Position numbers and translations under genes: made by a program. DNA of 64,000 bases from Massiliimalia massiliensis (GTDB lineage: Bacteria; Bacillota; Clostridia; Oscillospirales; Ruminococcaceae): NCBI RefSeq assembly GCF_900155615.1, contig NZ_FUHT01000003.1, positions 310,001-374,000 of the forward strand, given 5' to 3'. Below, piece after piece: positions 42,176 to 50,914 of this stretch. The notes under the pieces were generated by a model, which saw nothing but the letters and a program-made list of their open reading frames with translations, did no database searches and was not told the origin of the DNA. Positions within the stretch are counted from its first letter, which is position 1. Each line of letters starts with the position of its first letter.

Positions 42176-44248
42176 ATGAAACAGTATAATGCAAACAACA
42201 TTAAAAACATTGCCATTGTAGGGCATGGCGGCTCCGGGAAAACAACTTTGGCTGAAGCGCTTCTGTATACTACAGGTGCAACCGACCGGCTGGGAACCAT
42301 TGCGGATGGCACCACAGTTTGCGACTTTGATCCGGAAGAAACCAAAAGAAAGGCTTCCATTGGGCTTTCTGTCGCGCCGTTTGAATATAAAGATTGCAAA
42401 GTGAACCTGTTGGATGCACCGGGACTGTTTGATTTTGTCGGGGGAATGAGCGAAGCAATCCGCGCTGCAGACAGCGTGATTGTAACTGTTTCCGGGAAAT
42501 CCGGACTGACCACCGGAAGTAAAAAAGCCTATAAAATGGCAAAAAAACAGGGCAAAGCCCGGATGATCTATGTTGGAAAGCTGGATCGGGAAAGCGCTGA
42601 TTTTTATAAAGTGCTCGAACAACTCAAAACAGAGTTCGGGCCTAGCATCTGCCCGTTGGTTGTTCCCTATGTAGAGGATCATAAGGTTCAGTGCTATATT
42701 GACCTGATTGATATGAAGGCTTTCCGCTACGAGAAAGGAAAAGCCGTTGAAGTCGATGTTCCGCAGAGCGAGCACAGAATTGACGGGCTGATCACTGCGA
42801 TCAGTGAAGCTGTTGCCGAAACAGATGATGATTTGTTTGAAAAGTATTTCTCCGGGGAAAAATTCACCCACGACGAATTGCTGCGCGGAATCCGCAAGGG
42901 GGTTCGGATGGGTGATATCACGCCTGTGTTCTGCGGCTCCTCCACTGAGATGGAAGCCATTGACATGCTCCTCAAGGGGATTCAGCTTTTGCTGCCAACC
43001 GCGCAGGAGGCTGCGATTGAAACCGCACAGGATGGGGATGGAAAAGACGTCGCCGTTTCCTGTGACGAGGATAAGGATTTGGTTGCGTTTGTCTTTAAAA
43101 CAGTAGCTGACCCGTTTGTCGGGAAGCTCTCCTATATTAAGGTGGTATCAGGTATCCTGAAACCAGAATCTGTGCCCAAAAACGCAACGACTGGTGAAAC
43201 GGAAAAGATGGGCAAACTTGTCACCCTGCGCGGGAAAAAGCAGGAGGATGCCAAAGTGATTCCGGCTGGGGACATCGGCGCTGTTACGAAGCTCGACGCC
43301 AACACCGGCGATACACTTTATATTGGCCAGCAGCTTACCCTGAAAAAGGCAGATTTCCCGGCTCCATGCTATTCTATGGCAGTCCTGCCGGTGAATAAGG
43401 GCGATGAAAGCAAAATTTCACAGGGAATCAAGCGCCTTTGCGAGGAGGATCTGACCCTCGGCTATGACCACAACCATGAAACCCATCAACGGATTTTAAG
43501 TGGATTGGGTGAGCAGCATCTTGACGTCGTGGTAGCAAAGCTTAAGAGCAAATTCGGCGTTGACGTTACACTGGAACCGCCGATGGTCGCCTACCGGGAA
43601 ACCATCCGCAAAAAGGTGAAGGTAGAAGGGAAACACAAGAAGCAGTCGGGCGGACACGGGCAGTTCGGCCATGTCTGGGTCGAATTCGAACCCTGCGACA
43701 GTGAAGAGCTTGTCTTTGAAGAAAAGGTATTCGGCGGCGCTGTGCCGAAGGGATATTTCCCGGCTGTTGAAAAGGGCCTGAAGGAAGCGATGGTGAAGGG
43801 CGTCATCGCCGGCTATCCGATGGTTGGGCTGAAAGCGACATTGGTCGACGGCTCTTATCATCCGGTTGACTCCTCTGAAATGTCCTTTAAGATGGCAGCG
43901 GCCCTCGCTTACAAGGCGGGTATCCCGCAGGCTTCTCCGGTACTTCTCGAACCGATCGGTTCTTTAAAGGTACTGGTTCCGGATGCAAATACCGGAGATA
44001 TGATGGGCGAACTCAACAAACGCCGCGGCAGAGTGCTCGGAATGAACCCATCCGATGAGGAAGACGGTATGACTGTGATTGAGGCGGAGGTTCCGATGAG
44101 CGAGATGTCCGACTTTACTACCCTTGTGCGGCAGATGACACAGGGAAGCGGCAGCTTCAGCCTTGCCTTTGAACGGTATGAACAGCTTCCGGGACAGCTT
44201 GAGGCCAAGGTGATTGAGGAAGCAAAAAAACTCTTTGCGGAAGAATAA
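42176..44248 (+). CDS. Elongation factor G-like GTPase (FusA2 type) with an altered G4 motif
   Basis: 690 residues with the five-domain EF-G layout. G1 reads GHGGSGKTT instead of the GHIDAGKTT of true EF-G, and G3 reads DAPGLFDF, with Leu at the place of the catalytic His of EF-G. The G4 box, normally NKxD, reads GKLD (G134-D137). These features place it in the FusA2 group, which is not the main translocase; roles under stress or in ribosome rescue have been proposed. The ATG at 42176 has GGAGAG seven bases ahead. It is a single gene with its own promoter and terminator. Confidence 0.85.
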   Translation: MKQYNANNIKNIAIVGHGGSGKTTLAEALLYTTGATDRLGTIADGTTVCDFDPEETKRKASIGLSVAPFEYKDCKVNLLDAPGLFDFVGGMSEAIRAADSVIVTVSGKSGLTTGSKKAYKMAKKQGKARMIYVGKLDRESADFYKVLEQLKTEFGPSICPLVVPYVEDHKVQCYIDLIDMKAFRYEKGKAVEVDVPQSEHRIDGLITAISEAVAETDDDLFEKYFSGEKFTHDELLRGIRKGVRMGDITPVFCGSSTEMEAIDMLLKGIQLLLPTAQEAAIETAQDGDGKDVAVSCDEDKDLVAFVFKTVADPFVGKLSYIKVVSGILKPESVPKNATTGETEKMGKLVTLRGKKQEDAKVIPAGDIGAVTKLDANTGDTLYIGQQLTLKKADFPAPCYSMAVLPVNKGDESKISQGIKRLCEEDLTLGYDHNHETHQRILSGLGEQHLDVVVAKLKSKFGVDVTLEPPMVAYRETIRKKVKVEGKHKKQSGGHGQFGHVWVEFEPCDSEELVFEEKVFGGAVPKGYFPAVEKGLKEAMVKGVIAGYPMVGLKATLVDGSYHPVDSSEMSFKMAAALAYKAGIPQASPVLLEPIGSLKVLVPDANTGDMMGELNKRRGRVLGMNPSDEEDGMTVIEAEVPMSEMSDFTTLVRQMTQGSGSFSLAFERYEQLPGQLEAKVIEEAKKLFAEE

Positions 44249-44252
44249 AAAT

Positions 44253-44292
44253 TAAAGACACCCCATCGGAAACAATCCGGCGGGGTGTCTTT
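44253..44292 (+). terminator. Terminator of the EF-G-like gene
   Basis: AAAGACACCCC / GGGGTGTCTTT with an extended inner stem, five bases after the stop codon. Confidence 0.9.
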
Positions 44293-44361
44293 AACGGAAA
44301 TACCGGTAAAATCTCATATCCTTCGTTCCGATATGCTATAATCGGAGCGAGGTGATAAAAT

Positions 44362-44589
44362 ATGTGGAGAAGAATCAGAGATTTGAGGGAAGATAAGGAT
44401 CTGACTTAGAAAGAAATGGTGCAGATGCTGCATGTATCTCAAAAAATCTACTCAGATTATGAGAGGGGGAAAATCAGTATTCTTTTCAATATATTAAAAA
44501 AATCAGCCCTCTTTCATGATACCAGTATTGACTATTTGGTTGAAATTACAGATGATCCAATCCCATATCCATGCGGCAGGAAAAAGTAA
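44362..44589 (+). pseudogene. Broken XRE-type HTH gene (in-frame TAG)
   Basis: The frame reads MWRRIRDLREDKDLT, then TAG at 44407-44409, then KEMVQMLHVSQKIYSDYERG and on to YLVEITDD before a TAA. The TAG stands exactly where family members have the helix-2 glutamine (LTQKE), so a single C-to-T change from CAG explains it. The layout matches the intact family C gene at 18969. It has GGTGAT upstream but no promoter that I can recognise. Confidence 0.75.
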
Positions 44590-44598
44590 TATTTCGTC

Positions 44599-44627
44599 TT
44601 GACAAAATGGTGACATAGAGGTATAAT
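44599..44627 (+). promoter_or_regulatory. Consensus promoter of an RNA unit
   Basis: TTGACA, exactly 17 bases, TATAAT: a perfect match to the housekeeping sigma-factor consensus, the best in the window. Confidence 0.85.
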
Positions 44628-44633
44628 CTTATA

Positions 44634-44757
44634 TAGGATCGGTAAGGAACCGGTTAGAAATGCAAGAAGCATTTTGTCTTTTCTGATAAATTCTGCGTTG
44701 AGAATGTATGCTGTGAAGGCATACGGTCTTTCTGAAGAAAGACCGTATGCCTTTTTT
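44634..44757 (+). ncRNA. Candidate small RNA or leader RNA of about 124 bases
   Basis: Bounded by the perfect promoter at 44599 and a 15-bp terminator (44718-44757, loop TGAA, T6). No ORF with a ribosome site fits inside. Three further hairpins can form: GATCGGT-AAGGA-ACCGGTT, AAATGC-AAGAA-GCATTT and TTCT-GCGTTG-AGAA. GTATGC (44706) can also pair with GCATAC (44719), which would break the terminator stem, as in attenuators. The next gene starts 90 bases later, so it could be a cis-acting leader or an independent RNA. I do not recognise an Rfam class. Confidence 0.55.
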
Positions 44758-44848
44758 GTTTTACTGCAATCCTTTGAAACAAGTGCCAATATTTTTCCGC
44801 GGATATAATTTCTAAAAAGGCAATCATTTTTTTAAGGAGGACGTATAT

Positions 44849-45229
44849 ATGGCATGTTTTATTGTTCCGGCTGCGGAAGCGATTGTGACCACTGTGTTGA
44901 CAAGAGCAATGAGAAAAAAAGAAGATGGTAAGACAAAAACTTCCGATGTGAAAATTAAATTTTCACACAAATTAAAATGGTTATCCAACTTGCTTTGGGG
45001 AGGTTCTGCGCTTTTGGCATTCGAGCATGTATGGCATGGTGAAGTTACACCTTGGTTCCCGTTTTTGACGGCAGCCTCGAATCCGGCAGACGCGGCAGAA
45101 ATGCTTCATGAGATGGCGACGGCTGGTGTCGCCATGGCTTGTCTTGTTACCGCTGTTTGGATTGGAATGGTACTTGTAACAGGTGCAATGGAAAAGAAAA
45201 TGCTCAAAGCTAAGCCATCAACAAATTAA
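44849..45229 (+). CDS. Small membrane protein, unknown (first of a pair)
   Basis: 126 residues: a short N-terminal helix (MACFIVPAAEAIVTTVLTRA), a basic linker, a hydrophobic segment NLLWGGSALLAFEHVWHGEV with conserved-looking Glu and His, and a second hydrophobic helix (VAMACLVTAVWIGMVLVTGA). AAGGAGG precedes the ATG by eight bases. A weak -10 (TATAAT at 44804) may give it a promoter apart from the RNA unit upstream. The His/Glu content could suit ion binding; no family is recognised. Confidence 0.65.
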   Translation: MACFIVPAAEAIVTTVLTRAMRKKEDGKTKTSDVKIKFSHKLKWLSNLLWGGSALLAFEHVWHGEVTPWFPFLTAASNPADAAEMLHEMATAGVAMACLVTAVWIGMVLVTGAMEKKMLKAKPSTN

Positions 45230-45241
45230 AGGAGAAAAGCG

Positions 45242-45556
45242 ATGACATTATTGACTACTGTTTTTGCTGCGATTATCTGTACGGTCATATGGTATAAAAA
45301 ATCACCGGGCGATGATATGAAGGTTGGGGTTTTATGCTGGATGTACTGGGGCGCTTCTCTGATGTGGCTGGTCGATGCAATTTTTGAATATGCAGAGCTT
45401 CATGCAGAATTTTTTACGCCTGCGCTGGAAGATATGATAAATGATTTCTATCTTGGTTTATCTGTCGTAGCCTTGGGACTCATTATATGGCTGGTAATTT
45501 TACTGATAAAAGATCCGAAAGGTAAAGTAAAGGCCGCTCTGTACAGAAAGAAATAA
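45242..45556 (+). CDS. Small membrane protein, unknown (second of a pair)
   Basis: 104 residues with three hydrophobic helices: the N-terminal one (LLTTVFAAIICTVIWY), a central one (VLCWMYWGASLMWLVDAIFEY) and one near the C-terminus (LSVVALGLIIWLVILLI). Between the second and third lies an acidic segment with Glu and His (AELHAEFFTPALEDMINDF). It lies 12 bases after the preceding gene and is surely co-transcribed. The two may form one membrane complex. No family is recognised. Confidence 0.65.
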   Translation: MTLLTTVFAAIICTVIWYKKSPGDDMKVGVLCWMYWGASLMWLVDAIFEYAELHAEFFTPALEDMINDFYLGLSVVALGLIIWLVILLIKDPKGKVKAALYRKK

Positions 45557-45638
45557 GGATTGCAGCAGAGCACGCCTGACAGAAAAAGGGCGGCAGGGCG
45601 TCGGATCATGATTCCTGCTCTTTTTCAGTTCGCATGGA

Positions 45639-45678
45639 AGAAACTGGGAGTCACCCAAATGGGTGACTCCCAGTTTCT
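45639..45678. repeat. 19-bp perfect inverted repeat between convergent genes
   Basis: AGAAACTGGGAGTCACCCA is followed after two bases by its exact complement. It lies between the membrane-protein pair and clpC, where a terminator is expected, but neither side has a real T run. It may still terminate both transcripts. Confidence 0.7.
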
Positions 45679-45693
45679 GGTTTCACAGATACT

Positions 45694-48195
45694 TTAATTT
45701 TCCTCAGAATGTTCCATAACACGGGCAGGTTCGGAGCAGTCGAAGGAGAATTCCCCGTCCTTGACGCCGACTGTAACAAGTCCGCCGGACTTAACCTTTC
45801 CTTCGAGCATCAGTTCGGAGATCGGGTCTTCAATCCGCGCGGTAATCGCCCGGCGGAGCGGCCTTGCGCCGTACACATCGTCAAATCCGGCCTCGCCGAT
45901 TTTTTCAACTGCTTCCGGTGTGACCTTCAGGTGAATGTCAAGCTGCTCCAGCCGTTTTTCCAGCGTGGAGAACATTCGGGTCGCGATTTCCGCGATGTCC
46001 GCGCGGGTCAGCTTGTTGAAGATGATGATATCATCGATCCGGTTTAACAGCTCCGGACGGAAATATTTTTTCAGCTCGTTCATGATGATCGAGCGGTTTT
46101 CCTCCTGTTCCTTGCTGGCCGCGTCATTGCCGGTTGCGAAACCGACTGTCTTTTTCTCGTCCAGCAGGCGGGCGCCGATGTTGGAGGTCATGATAATCAC
46201 AGCGTTTTTAAAGTCAACCTTCCGTCCCTGTGAATCGGTTAGGATACCGTCCTCAAGAATCTGAAGCAGGATGTTGAACACGTCTGGATGCGCCTTTTCA
46301 ATTTCATCAAAGAGGACGACGGAATAAGGCTTCCGGCGGATTTTTTCGGTTAGCTGGCCGCCTTCTTCGTAGCCGACATATCCCGGAGGAGATCCGACCA
46401 TACGGGAAACCGTATGCTTCTCCATGTATTCGGACATATCCAGCCGCAGCATGGCGTCCTCATCGCCAAAGAGAGCGGCGGCAAGCGTTTTGCACAGCTC
46501 GGTTTTCCCGACGCCGGTCGGCCCCAGGAAGAGGAACGAACCCATTGGGCGATGGGGATCCTTTAAACCGACACGTCCGCGGCGGATTGCCCGGCAGACT
46601 GCGCTGACCGCTTCATCCTGTCCAACGACCCGTTTGTGCAGCACCTCTTCGAGATGAAGCAGCCGTTCGCTTTCCTCTTCCGTAAGCTGCTTTACCGGAA
46701 CGCCCGTCCAGCCGGATACAATATCCGCAATATCTTCCGGGGTAACCTCTCCCGTTAAGCCGGAATTCTTCTCCATCCACTGCTGCTTCTGAGATTCCAA
46801 CTGTTCCTTGATCTGTTTTTCTTCATCACGGAATTTCGCCGCCTGTTCAAATTCCTGGTTGTTGACTGCGGCTGCCTTTTCGTTAGCAAGCTCCTTCAAA
46901 CGGTCTTCCAGCTCCTTCACGTCGGTTGGAGCGGTATAGGCGCGCAGCCGTACCTTTGCGGCCGCCTCGTCGATCAGGTCGATCGCTTTATCCGGCAGGA
47001 ACCGGTCATTGATATACCGGCTCGAAAGCTCTACAGCCGCTTTGATTGCCTCATCGGTGATCTTGATTTTGTGGTGCGCTTCGTATTTGTCACGAAGGCC
47101 AAACAGGATTTTTACCGCGTCCTCCTGGCTCGGCTCGTTAACCATGACCGGCTGGAACCGGCGCTCCAGAGCGGAATCTTTTTCGATATATTTGCGGTAT
47201 TCATCCAGGGTGGTCGCGCCGATAACCTGGATTTGCCCGCGGGCAAGCTGCGGCTTTAGAATGTTCGCGGCGTCGATTGCGCCTTCCGCCGCGCCTGCGC
47301 CGATGATGTTGTGGATTTCATCGATGAACAGGATGACATTGTGATTCTTGGCGACTTCGTCCAGGACATTTTTAATCCGTTCCTCAAAATCGCCGCGGTA
47401 CTTTGCACCCGCCAGCATCGAGGTCATATCCAGCGAAACGACCCGTTTGCCTTTTAGAATTTCCGGAACCTCACCGGCGCTGATTTTTTGGGCCAAGCCT
47501 TCCGCAATCGCGGTTTTTCCAACGCCTGGTTCACCAATCAGGCAGGGATTATTCTTTGTCCGGCGGGACAGGATTTGGATGACTCGGTCGATTTCCTCTT
47601 TTCTCCCGATGACCGGGTCAATATCATTGTCCTTTGCCGCCTGGGTCAAGTCCTTGCCGTATTTCAACAGGTTTTTGAGGTCGCCGGAACCCTGTGTCTT
47701 TGCGTTCCCGGATTGATAGCCGTCCGGCGTATATCCGCCGGATGCAGAAGCAGCTTCACCGGCAATTCCGGATACGCAGTCCTGGTAGAGGGTTTGTGGG
47801 TCAACGCCTGCATCGTTTAGGAACATGACCGCATAGCCGTCTACCTGACGGAGAATTGCCAACAGCAGATGCTCAGTCCCGACATAGCTGTGGCCAAGCC
47901 GTCTTGCTTCAGATACCGACTGCTCCAGAATCCGTTTCGAGCGGGGAGTGAAATGCTCGGGAGAAAGCCGGACAGGATCACCCCGCCCGTCGCTGTCCAC
48001 AATCTTCTGCAAAACATCTTCTTTGGAAATGCCTTTTTTGCTTAGCAGGGTTGAGGCCACTGAGCTGTCCTCGGCAATCAGCCCGTATAGGATGTGTTCA
48101 CTGCCGATAAAGGTATGCCCCAATTCAGAGGCAACCTGAATGGCCGCGTTTAATGCTTTATTTGCTTTTTCAGTAAATCCATTGAACAGATACAT
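45694..48195 (-). CDS. clpC: ClpC chaperone ATPase of the Clp protease
   Basis: 833 residues: the double Clp N-domain (about 1-145), AAA module 1 with GEPGVGKTA, a middle coiled domain with UVR-like [16 protein letters not shown] (about 420-470), and AAA module 2 with GPTGVGKTE. It unfolds proteins marked by McsB arginine phosphorylation and feeds them to ClpP. It is the last gene of the ctsR operon; the gap after mcsB is 67 bases. Confidence 0.97.
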   Translation of the reverse strand: MYLFNGFTEKANKALNAAIQVASELGHTFIGSEHILYGLIAEDSSVASTLLSKKGISKEDVLQKIVDSDGRGDPVRLSPEHFTPRSKRILEQSVSEARRLGHSYVGTEHLLLAILRQVDGYAVMFLNDAGVDPQTLYQDCVSGIAGEAASASGGYTPDGYQSGNAKTQGSGDLKNLLKYGKDLTQAAKDNDIDPVIGRKEEIDRVIQILSRRTKNNPCLIGEPGVGKTAIAEGLAQKISAGEVPEILKGKRVVSLDMTSMLAGAKYRGDFEERIKNVLDEVAKNHNVILFIDEIHNIIGAGAAEGAIDAANILKPQLARGQIQVIGATTLDEYRKYIEKDSALERRFQPVMVNEPSQEDAVKILFGLRDKYEAHHKIKITDEAIKAAVELSSRYINDRFLPDKAIDLIDEAAAKVRLRAYTAPTDVKELEDRLKELANEKAAAVNNQEFEQAAKFRDEEKQIKEQLESQKQQWMEKNSGLTGEVTPEDIADIVSGWTGVPVKQLTEEESERLLHLEEVLHKRVVGQDEAVSAVCRAIRRGRVGLKDPHRPMGSFLFLGPTGVGKTELCKTLAAALFGDEDAMLRLDMSEYMEKHTVSRMVGSPPGYVGYEEGGQLTEKIRRKPYSVVLFDEIEKAHPDVFNILLQILEDGILTDSQGRKVDFKNAVIIMTSNIGARLLDEKKTVGFATGNDAASKEQEENRSIIMNELKKYFRPELLNRIDDIIIFNKLTRADIAEIATRMFSTLEKRLEQLDIHLKVTPEAVEKIGEAGFDDVYGARPLRRAITARIEDPISELMLEGKVKSGGLVTVGVKDGEFSFDCSEPARVMEHSEEN

Positions 48196-48262
48196 AATCG
48201 TAATCCCCTTTCATCAGGATATTTTCTTTCTTCTATGGTAGTGTTGAGGCTGTTAAAGACTT

Positions 48263-49279
48263 TTATAAATAGTTTCTGACAATCCCGGCTCGGACAAAAT
48301 CACGATCCTGGGGGGAAAGGTTTTTACCCTCCCGCTCGCAGACGCTTGCGGAGCCGGTCAGAGCCATCAGCCGGTTCAGACGCGGGATCTCCACATCGTG
48401 GATTACCCCAAGCGAAATGCCCAGCCGGACATTGGATACCTCTTCAAAAAACTCCTTGGAGGAAAGCAGCCTTGCATACCGCAGCGCGCCTAGGCTGCGG
48501 CAGACTACGTCCTCCAGACGGTGCTTGTCATTTAAGAGGCTCTCTCTTGCGTGCTTTTCATTTTCAATTACCTGAAGGACAATGCTCTCCAGATTCTGGA
48601 TCGCATCCTGTTCGGTAATGCCTAATGTGATTTGGTTGGAGATCTGGTAAATTGATCCCAGTACCTTGCTTCCTTCACCGTAAGTGCCGCGGATGGTCAG
48701 CCCAAGCTTGTTAATGGTTGCGGTAAGCTGGTTCATCAGGCCGCTTTTTTCAAGCGCCGGCAGATGCACCATGACAGACGCGCGCAGCCCCGTACCTAGG
48801 TTTGTCGGGCAGGTAGTAAGATATCCGAGCTTTTCATCAAAGGCATAATCAACCTTTGCATCCAGCGCGTCGTCGATTTCGTTGCAGAGCTGGAAGGCGC
48901 TGGAAAGGTTCAGCCCGTTTGCCATCACCTGGATTCTCAGATGATCCTCCTCGTTTACCATGATGGAGACGCTCTCGTCAGCGCTCAGTCCCAGCATCCG
49001 GTTTTTCGGATTCTTGACAAATTCCCGGCTTACTTCATGGCGTTCCACCATTGCGTAGCGCTTGATCTCGTCCAGGGATTCCATCTCGACAAATGAGAGG
49101 GGAGTTCCTCCGACCGGAATATCCTGCAAGGCCGCTTTTACTTTGTCCGCAAGCTGACGCCGCTGATCATCGGACATCCGGCTTTCAAACGGGAAATCCG
49201 AAAGGTTTCTCGCCAGCCGAATTCGGCTGCTCAGCACGATATCCTCGTGCGGCGCCGGCAGCTCATACCATTTACTCAT
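48263..49279 (-). CDS. mcsB: Protein arginine kinase McsB
   Basis: 338 residues of the guanido-kinase fold. SSRIRLARNL, the ATP-binding RIQVMANGLNL region and CPTNLGTGLRASVMVHLP are typical. It phosphorylates arginines on client proteins and on CtsR, marking them for ClpCP. The start overlaps the end of mcsA by eight bases, so translation is coupled, fitting the known need of McsB for McsA as activator. Confidence 0.96.
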   Translation of the reverse strand: MSKWYELPAPHEDIVLSSRIRLARNLSDFPFESRMSDDQRRQLADKVKAALQDIPVGGTPLSFVEMESLDEIKRYAMVERHEVSREFVKNPKNRMLGLSADESVSIMVNEEDHLRIQVMANGLNLSSAFQLCNEIDDALDAKVDYAFDEKLGYLTTCPTNLGTGLRASVMVHLPALEKSGLMNQLTATINKLGLTIRGTYGEGSKVLGSIYQISNQITLGITEQDAIQNLESIVLQVIENEKHARESLLNDKHRLEDVVCRSLGALRYARLLSSKEFFEEVSNVRLGISLGVIHDVEIPRLNRLMALTGSASVCEREGKNLSPQDRDFVRAGIVRNYL

Positions 49280-49778
49280 CGCCCTGCACCTCCTCGCTGC
49301 TGCCGTTTAGCTCAGCTTCCAGCTTTTTAATCCGGTCGCGGACAACGGCAGCCTGTTCAAAGTTCTGTTTTTCAATTAAACGGCTGAGTTCCTCCTTTGC
49401 AGCCGCAAGCTCATTTTTCTGTTTCAGCTTTCCGGCGGCGGAACGCGGCGCCTTACCGACGTGGTTTGATTTTCCGTGAATTTTTTCAATACTCCGGGAA
49501 AGCTCGCCGGAAAAAACGTCATAGCAGTGGTCGCATCCGACTTTGCCGGTGCTCATGATGTCGTCGAGGCTCATCCCGCATTTGTCGCATACTTTTTTGG
49601 TACGGACGGGCTGGAGTCCCTGGCTGAAAAATTGGTTAATGGAAAAATCGGAAAACAGGTTCGAAAACAGCATCGAATTGGCACAGCTATCACAGATGTG
49701 CAGCAGTTTTGTTTTTCCATTAATCGTCTGTTTCAATACATTGGTTGCCTCATTCTTTTGGCAGTAATCACAAAGCAT
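49272..49778 (-). CDS. mcsA: McsA, activator of the arginine kinase
   Basis: 168 residues with several CxxC zinc pairs (CDYC, CDSC, CDKC, CDHC) in the first 100 residues and a C-terminal UVR-like helix pair (LSRLIEKQNFEQAAVVRDRI). It binds and activates McsB and helps target CtsR. It lies 18 bases after ctsR in the classic order ctsR-mcsA-mcsB-clpC. Confidence 0.95.
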   Translation of the reverse strand: MLCDYCQKNEATNVLKQTINGKTKLLHICDSCANSMLFSNLFSDFSINQFFSQGLQPVRTKKVCDKCGMSLDDIMSTGKVGCDHCYDVFSGELSRSIEKIHGKSNHVGKAPRSAAGKLKQKNELAAAKEELSRLIEKQNFEQAAVVRDRIKKLEAELNGSSEEVQGDE

Positions 49779-49796
49779 TTTTCAGTTCTCCTTTCC

Positions 49797-50249
49797 TTAT
49801 TCCACGCAGCTTAGAAGCATGACTTTCATTAAGTTAGCCCGCAGTGTGCGCTTGGCCTTATCCGGCAGTCCGGTAAAGTTGTTGTCGCGCAGGGCGGCTA
49901 TCATCAGTTTATACTGTTCTGCTGTGAGGATTTTGTCAGAAGCGAGGTTTTGCAGAATCACTCTCGCGCTGGTTTCATCGATTTCAGTGCCGATAGAATT
50001 AATCAGGTGAAAAATCGCCTCCCGGTTTTCATAATCGAGCTTCACAATCCGGATAAATCCGCCGCCGCCCCGCCGGCTTTCCACCAGGTATCCATTTTCC
50101 CTTGTATAGCGGTTGGTGATCACATAATTGATCTGGCTGGGAACACAGCCGATCTTGCCGGCCAGCTCATTTCTCTGGATTTTGACTGTCCCGCCAGCCT
50201 CCCGCAGCATTTCATTGATCTGAGCCACGATCAAGTCTGTCATGTTCAC
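49797..50249 (-). CDS. ctsR: Heat-shock repressor CtsR
   Basis: 150 residues. The winged helix-turn-helix region CVPSQINYVITNRYTRENGY and the glycine-rich wing ESRRGGGGFIRI are diagnostic. It represses clp genes at normal temperature. The GTG at 50249 is nine bases after AAAGGAGG; the ATG six bases later is the alternative. CtsR heptads lie in its own promoter region, so the operon is autoregulated. Confidence 0.96.
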   Translation of the reverse strand: MNMTDLIVAQINEMLREAGGTVKIQRNELAGKIGCVPSQINYVITNRYTRENGYLVESRRGGGGFIRIVKLDYENREAIFHLINSIGTEIDETSARVILQNLASDKILTAEQYKLMIAALRDNNFTGLPDKAKRTLRANLMKVMLLSCVE

Positions 50250-50250
50250 G

Positions 50251-50330
50251 TTTGACCGCCTCCTTTTTGTTTGACTTTGACTTTCTTTGACTTTTGAAAT
50301 TAGTATACACTTAAGGTCAGGGAAAGTCAA
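50251..50330 (-). promoter_or_regulatory. ctsR operon promoter with CtsR operator heptads
   Basis: On the minus strand: TTGACT (50325-50330), 17 bases, TATACT (50302-50307). Then AGTCAAA-GAA-AGTCAAA at 50276-50292 matches the CtsR consensus (A/G)GTCAAA-NAN-(A/G)GTCAAA over the transcription start. Two further heptads are at 50270-50276 and 50251-50257, the last between the ribosome site and the start codon. Confidence 0.9.
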
Positions 50331-50568
50331 TAGCATATTCAGTTTAAAATTGTAAATATTTTGTGAATAAAAATTCTGTTCAACAACTGCTCGGATCTGT
50401 CCCGGACAATTTTTGGAATATAAACAATGCATTGCCTGCCTGGAAAGGGAAGTTGTCGGGGAAATCTTGTCATATTGAGGCGGATATGGTAGACTGAAAA
50501 AAGATTCAGTTGGGAAAGGAGACAATAACTGTGACAGAACGAAACAAGGGCTGTGGAGAAGAATTTTC

Positions 50569-50597
50569 TTGACAAACCGGTGCGAATATGCTACAAT
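50569..50597 (+). promoter_or_regulatory. Promoter of the T-box/trpB transcript
   Basis: TTGACA, 17 bases, TACAAT, placed seven bases before the expected 5' end of the leader. The 240 bases before it, back to the ctsR promoter, contain no convincing gene. Confidence 0.85.
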
Positions 50598-50603
50598 ACA
50601 ACA

Positions 50604-50884
50604 AACCGATGAGGAAGAGTAAGTAGGTTTTATCCATTTTCCTTCAGAGAGCCGCAGAGAGGTGTGATTGCGGCGGAAAACATAAAGCTGAATGGGCTTC
50701 CGAGGGCAATCAGAAACGGGAGATTTGCCGGAGTATGTGCGCCGGAGTATGGCACTTCGTAAACAAAAGTCTGCATATGTTGGTATGCGTAAAGTGGGCG
50801 TATTATAATGATATGTCAAGCCGGGTGGCACCGCAGGGTTTATTCAATCCTGTCCCAGCAATTAAACTGGGACAGGATTTTTGT
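50604..50884 (+). ncRNA. T-box leader, tryptophan type
   Basis: The T-box sequence GGGTGGCACCGC is at 50823-50834, followed by a long terminator (CCTGTCCCAG / CTGGGACAGG, T-rich tail to 50884) that the T-box can disrupt. Stem I shows the AGAG and GGTG loops. The probable specifier loop reads CTGAA-TGG-GC with UGG at 50693-50695, the tryptophan codon. Uncharged tRNA(Trp) should allow read-through into trpB. Confidence 0.9.
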
Positions 50885-50914
50885 ATTTTGTCCCAAATTT
50901 AGAAAGGAGACAGA

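Noticed and set aside
50531-50572. 13-codon ORF (GTG start, good GGAG site) before the T-box promoter
   Set aside because: It is very short, its composition shows no leader-peptide logic such as Trp runs, and its end overlaps the -35 of the T-box promoter; probably chance or a relic.
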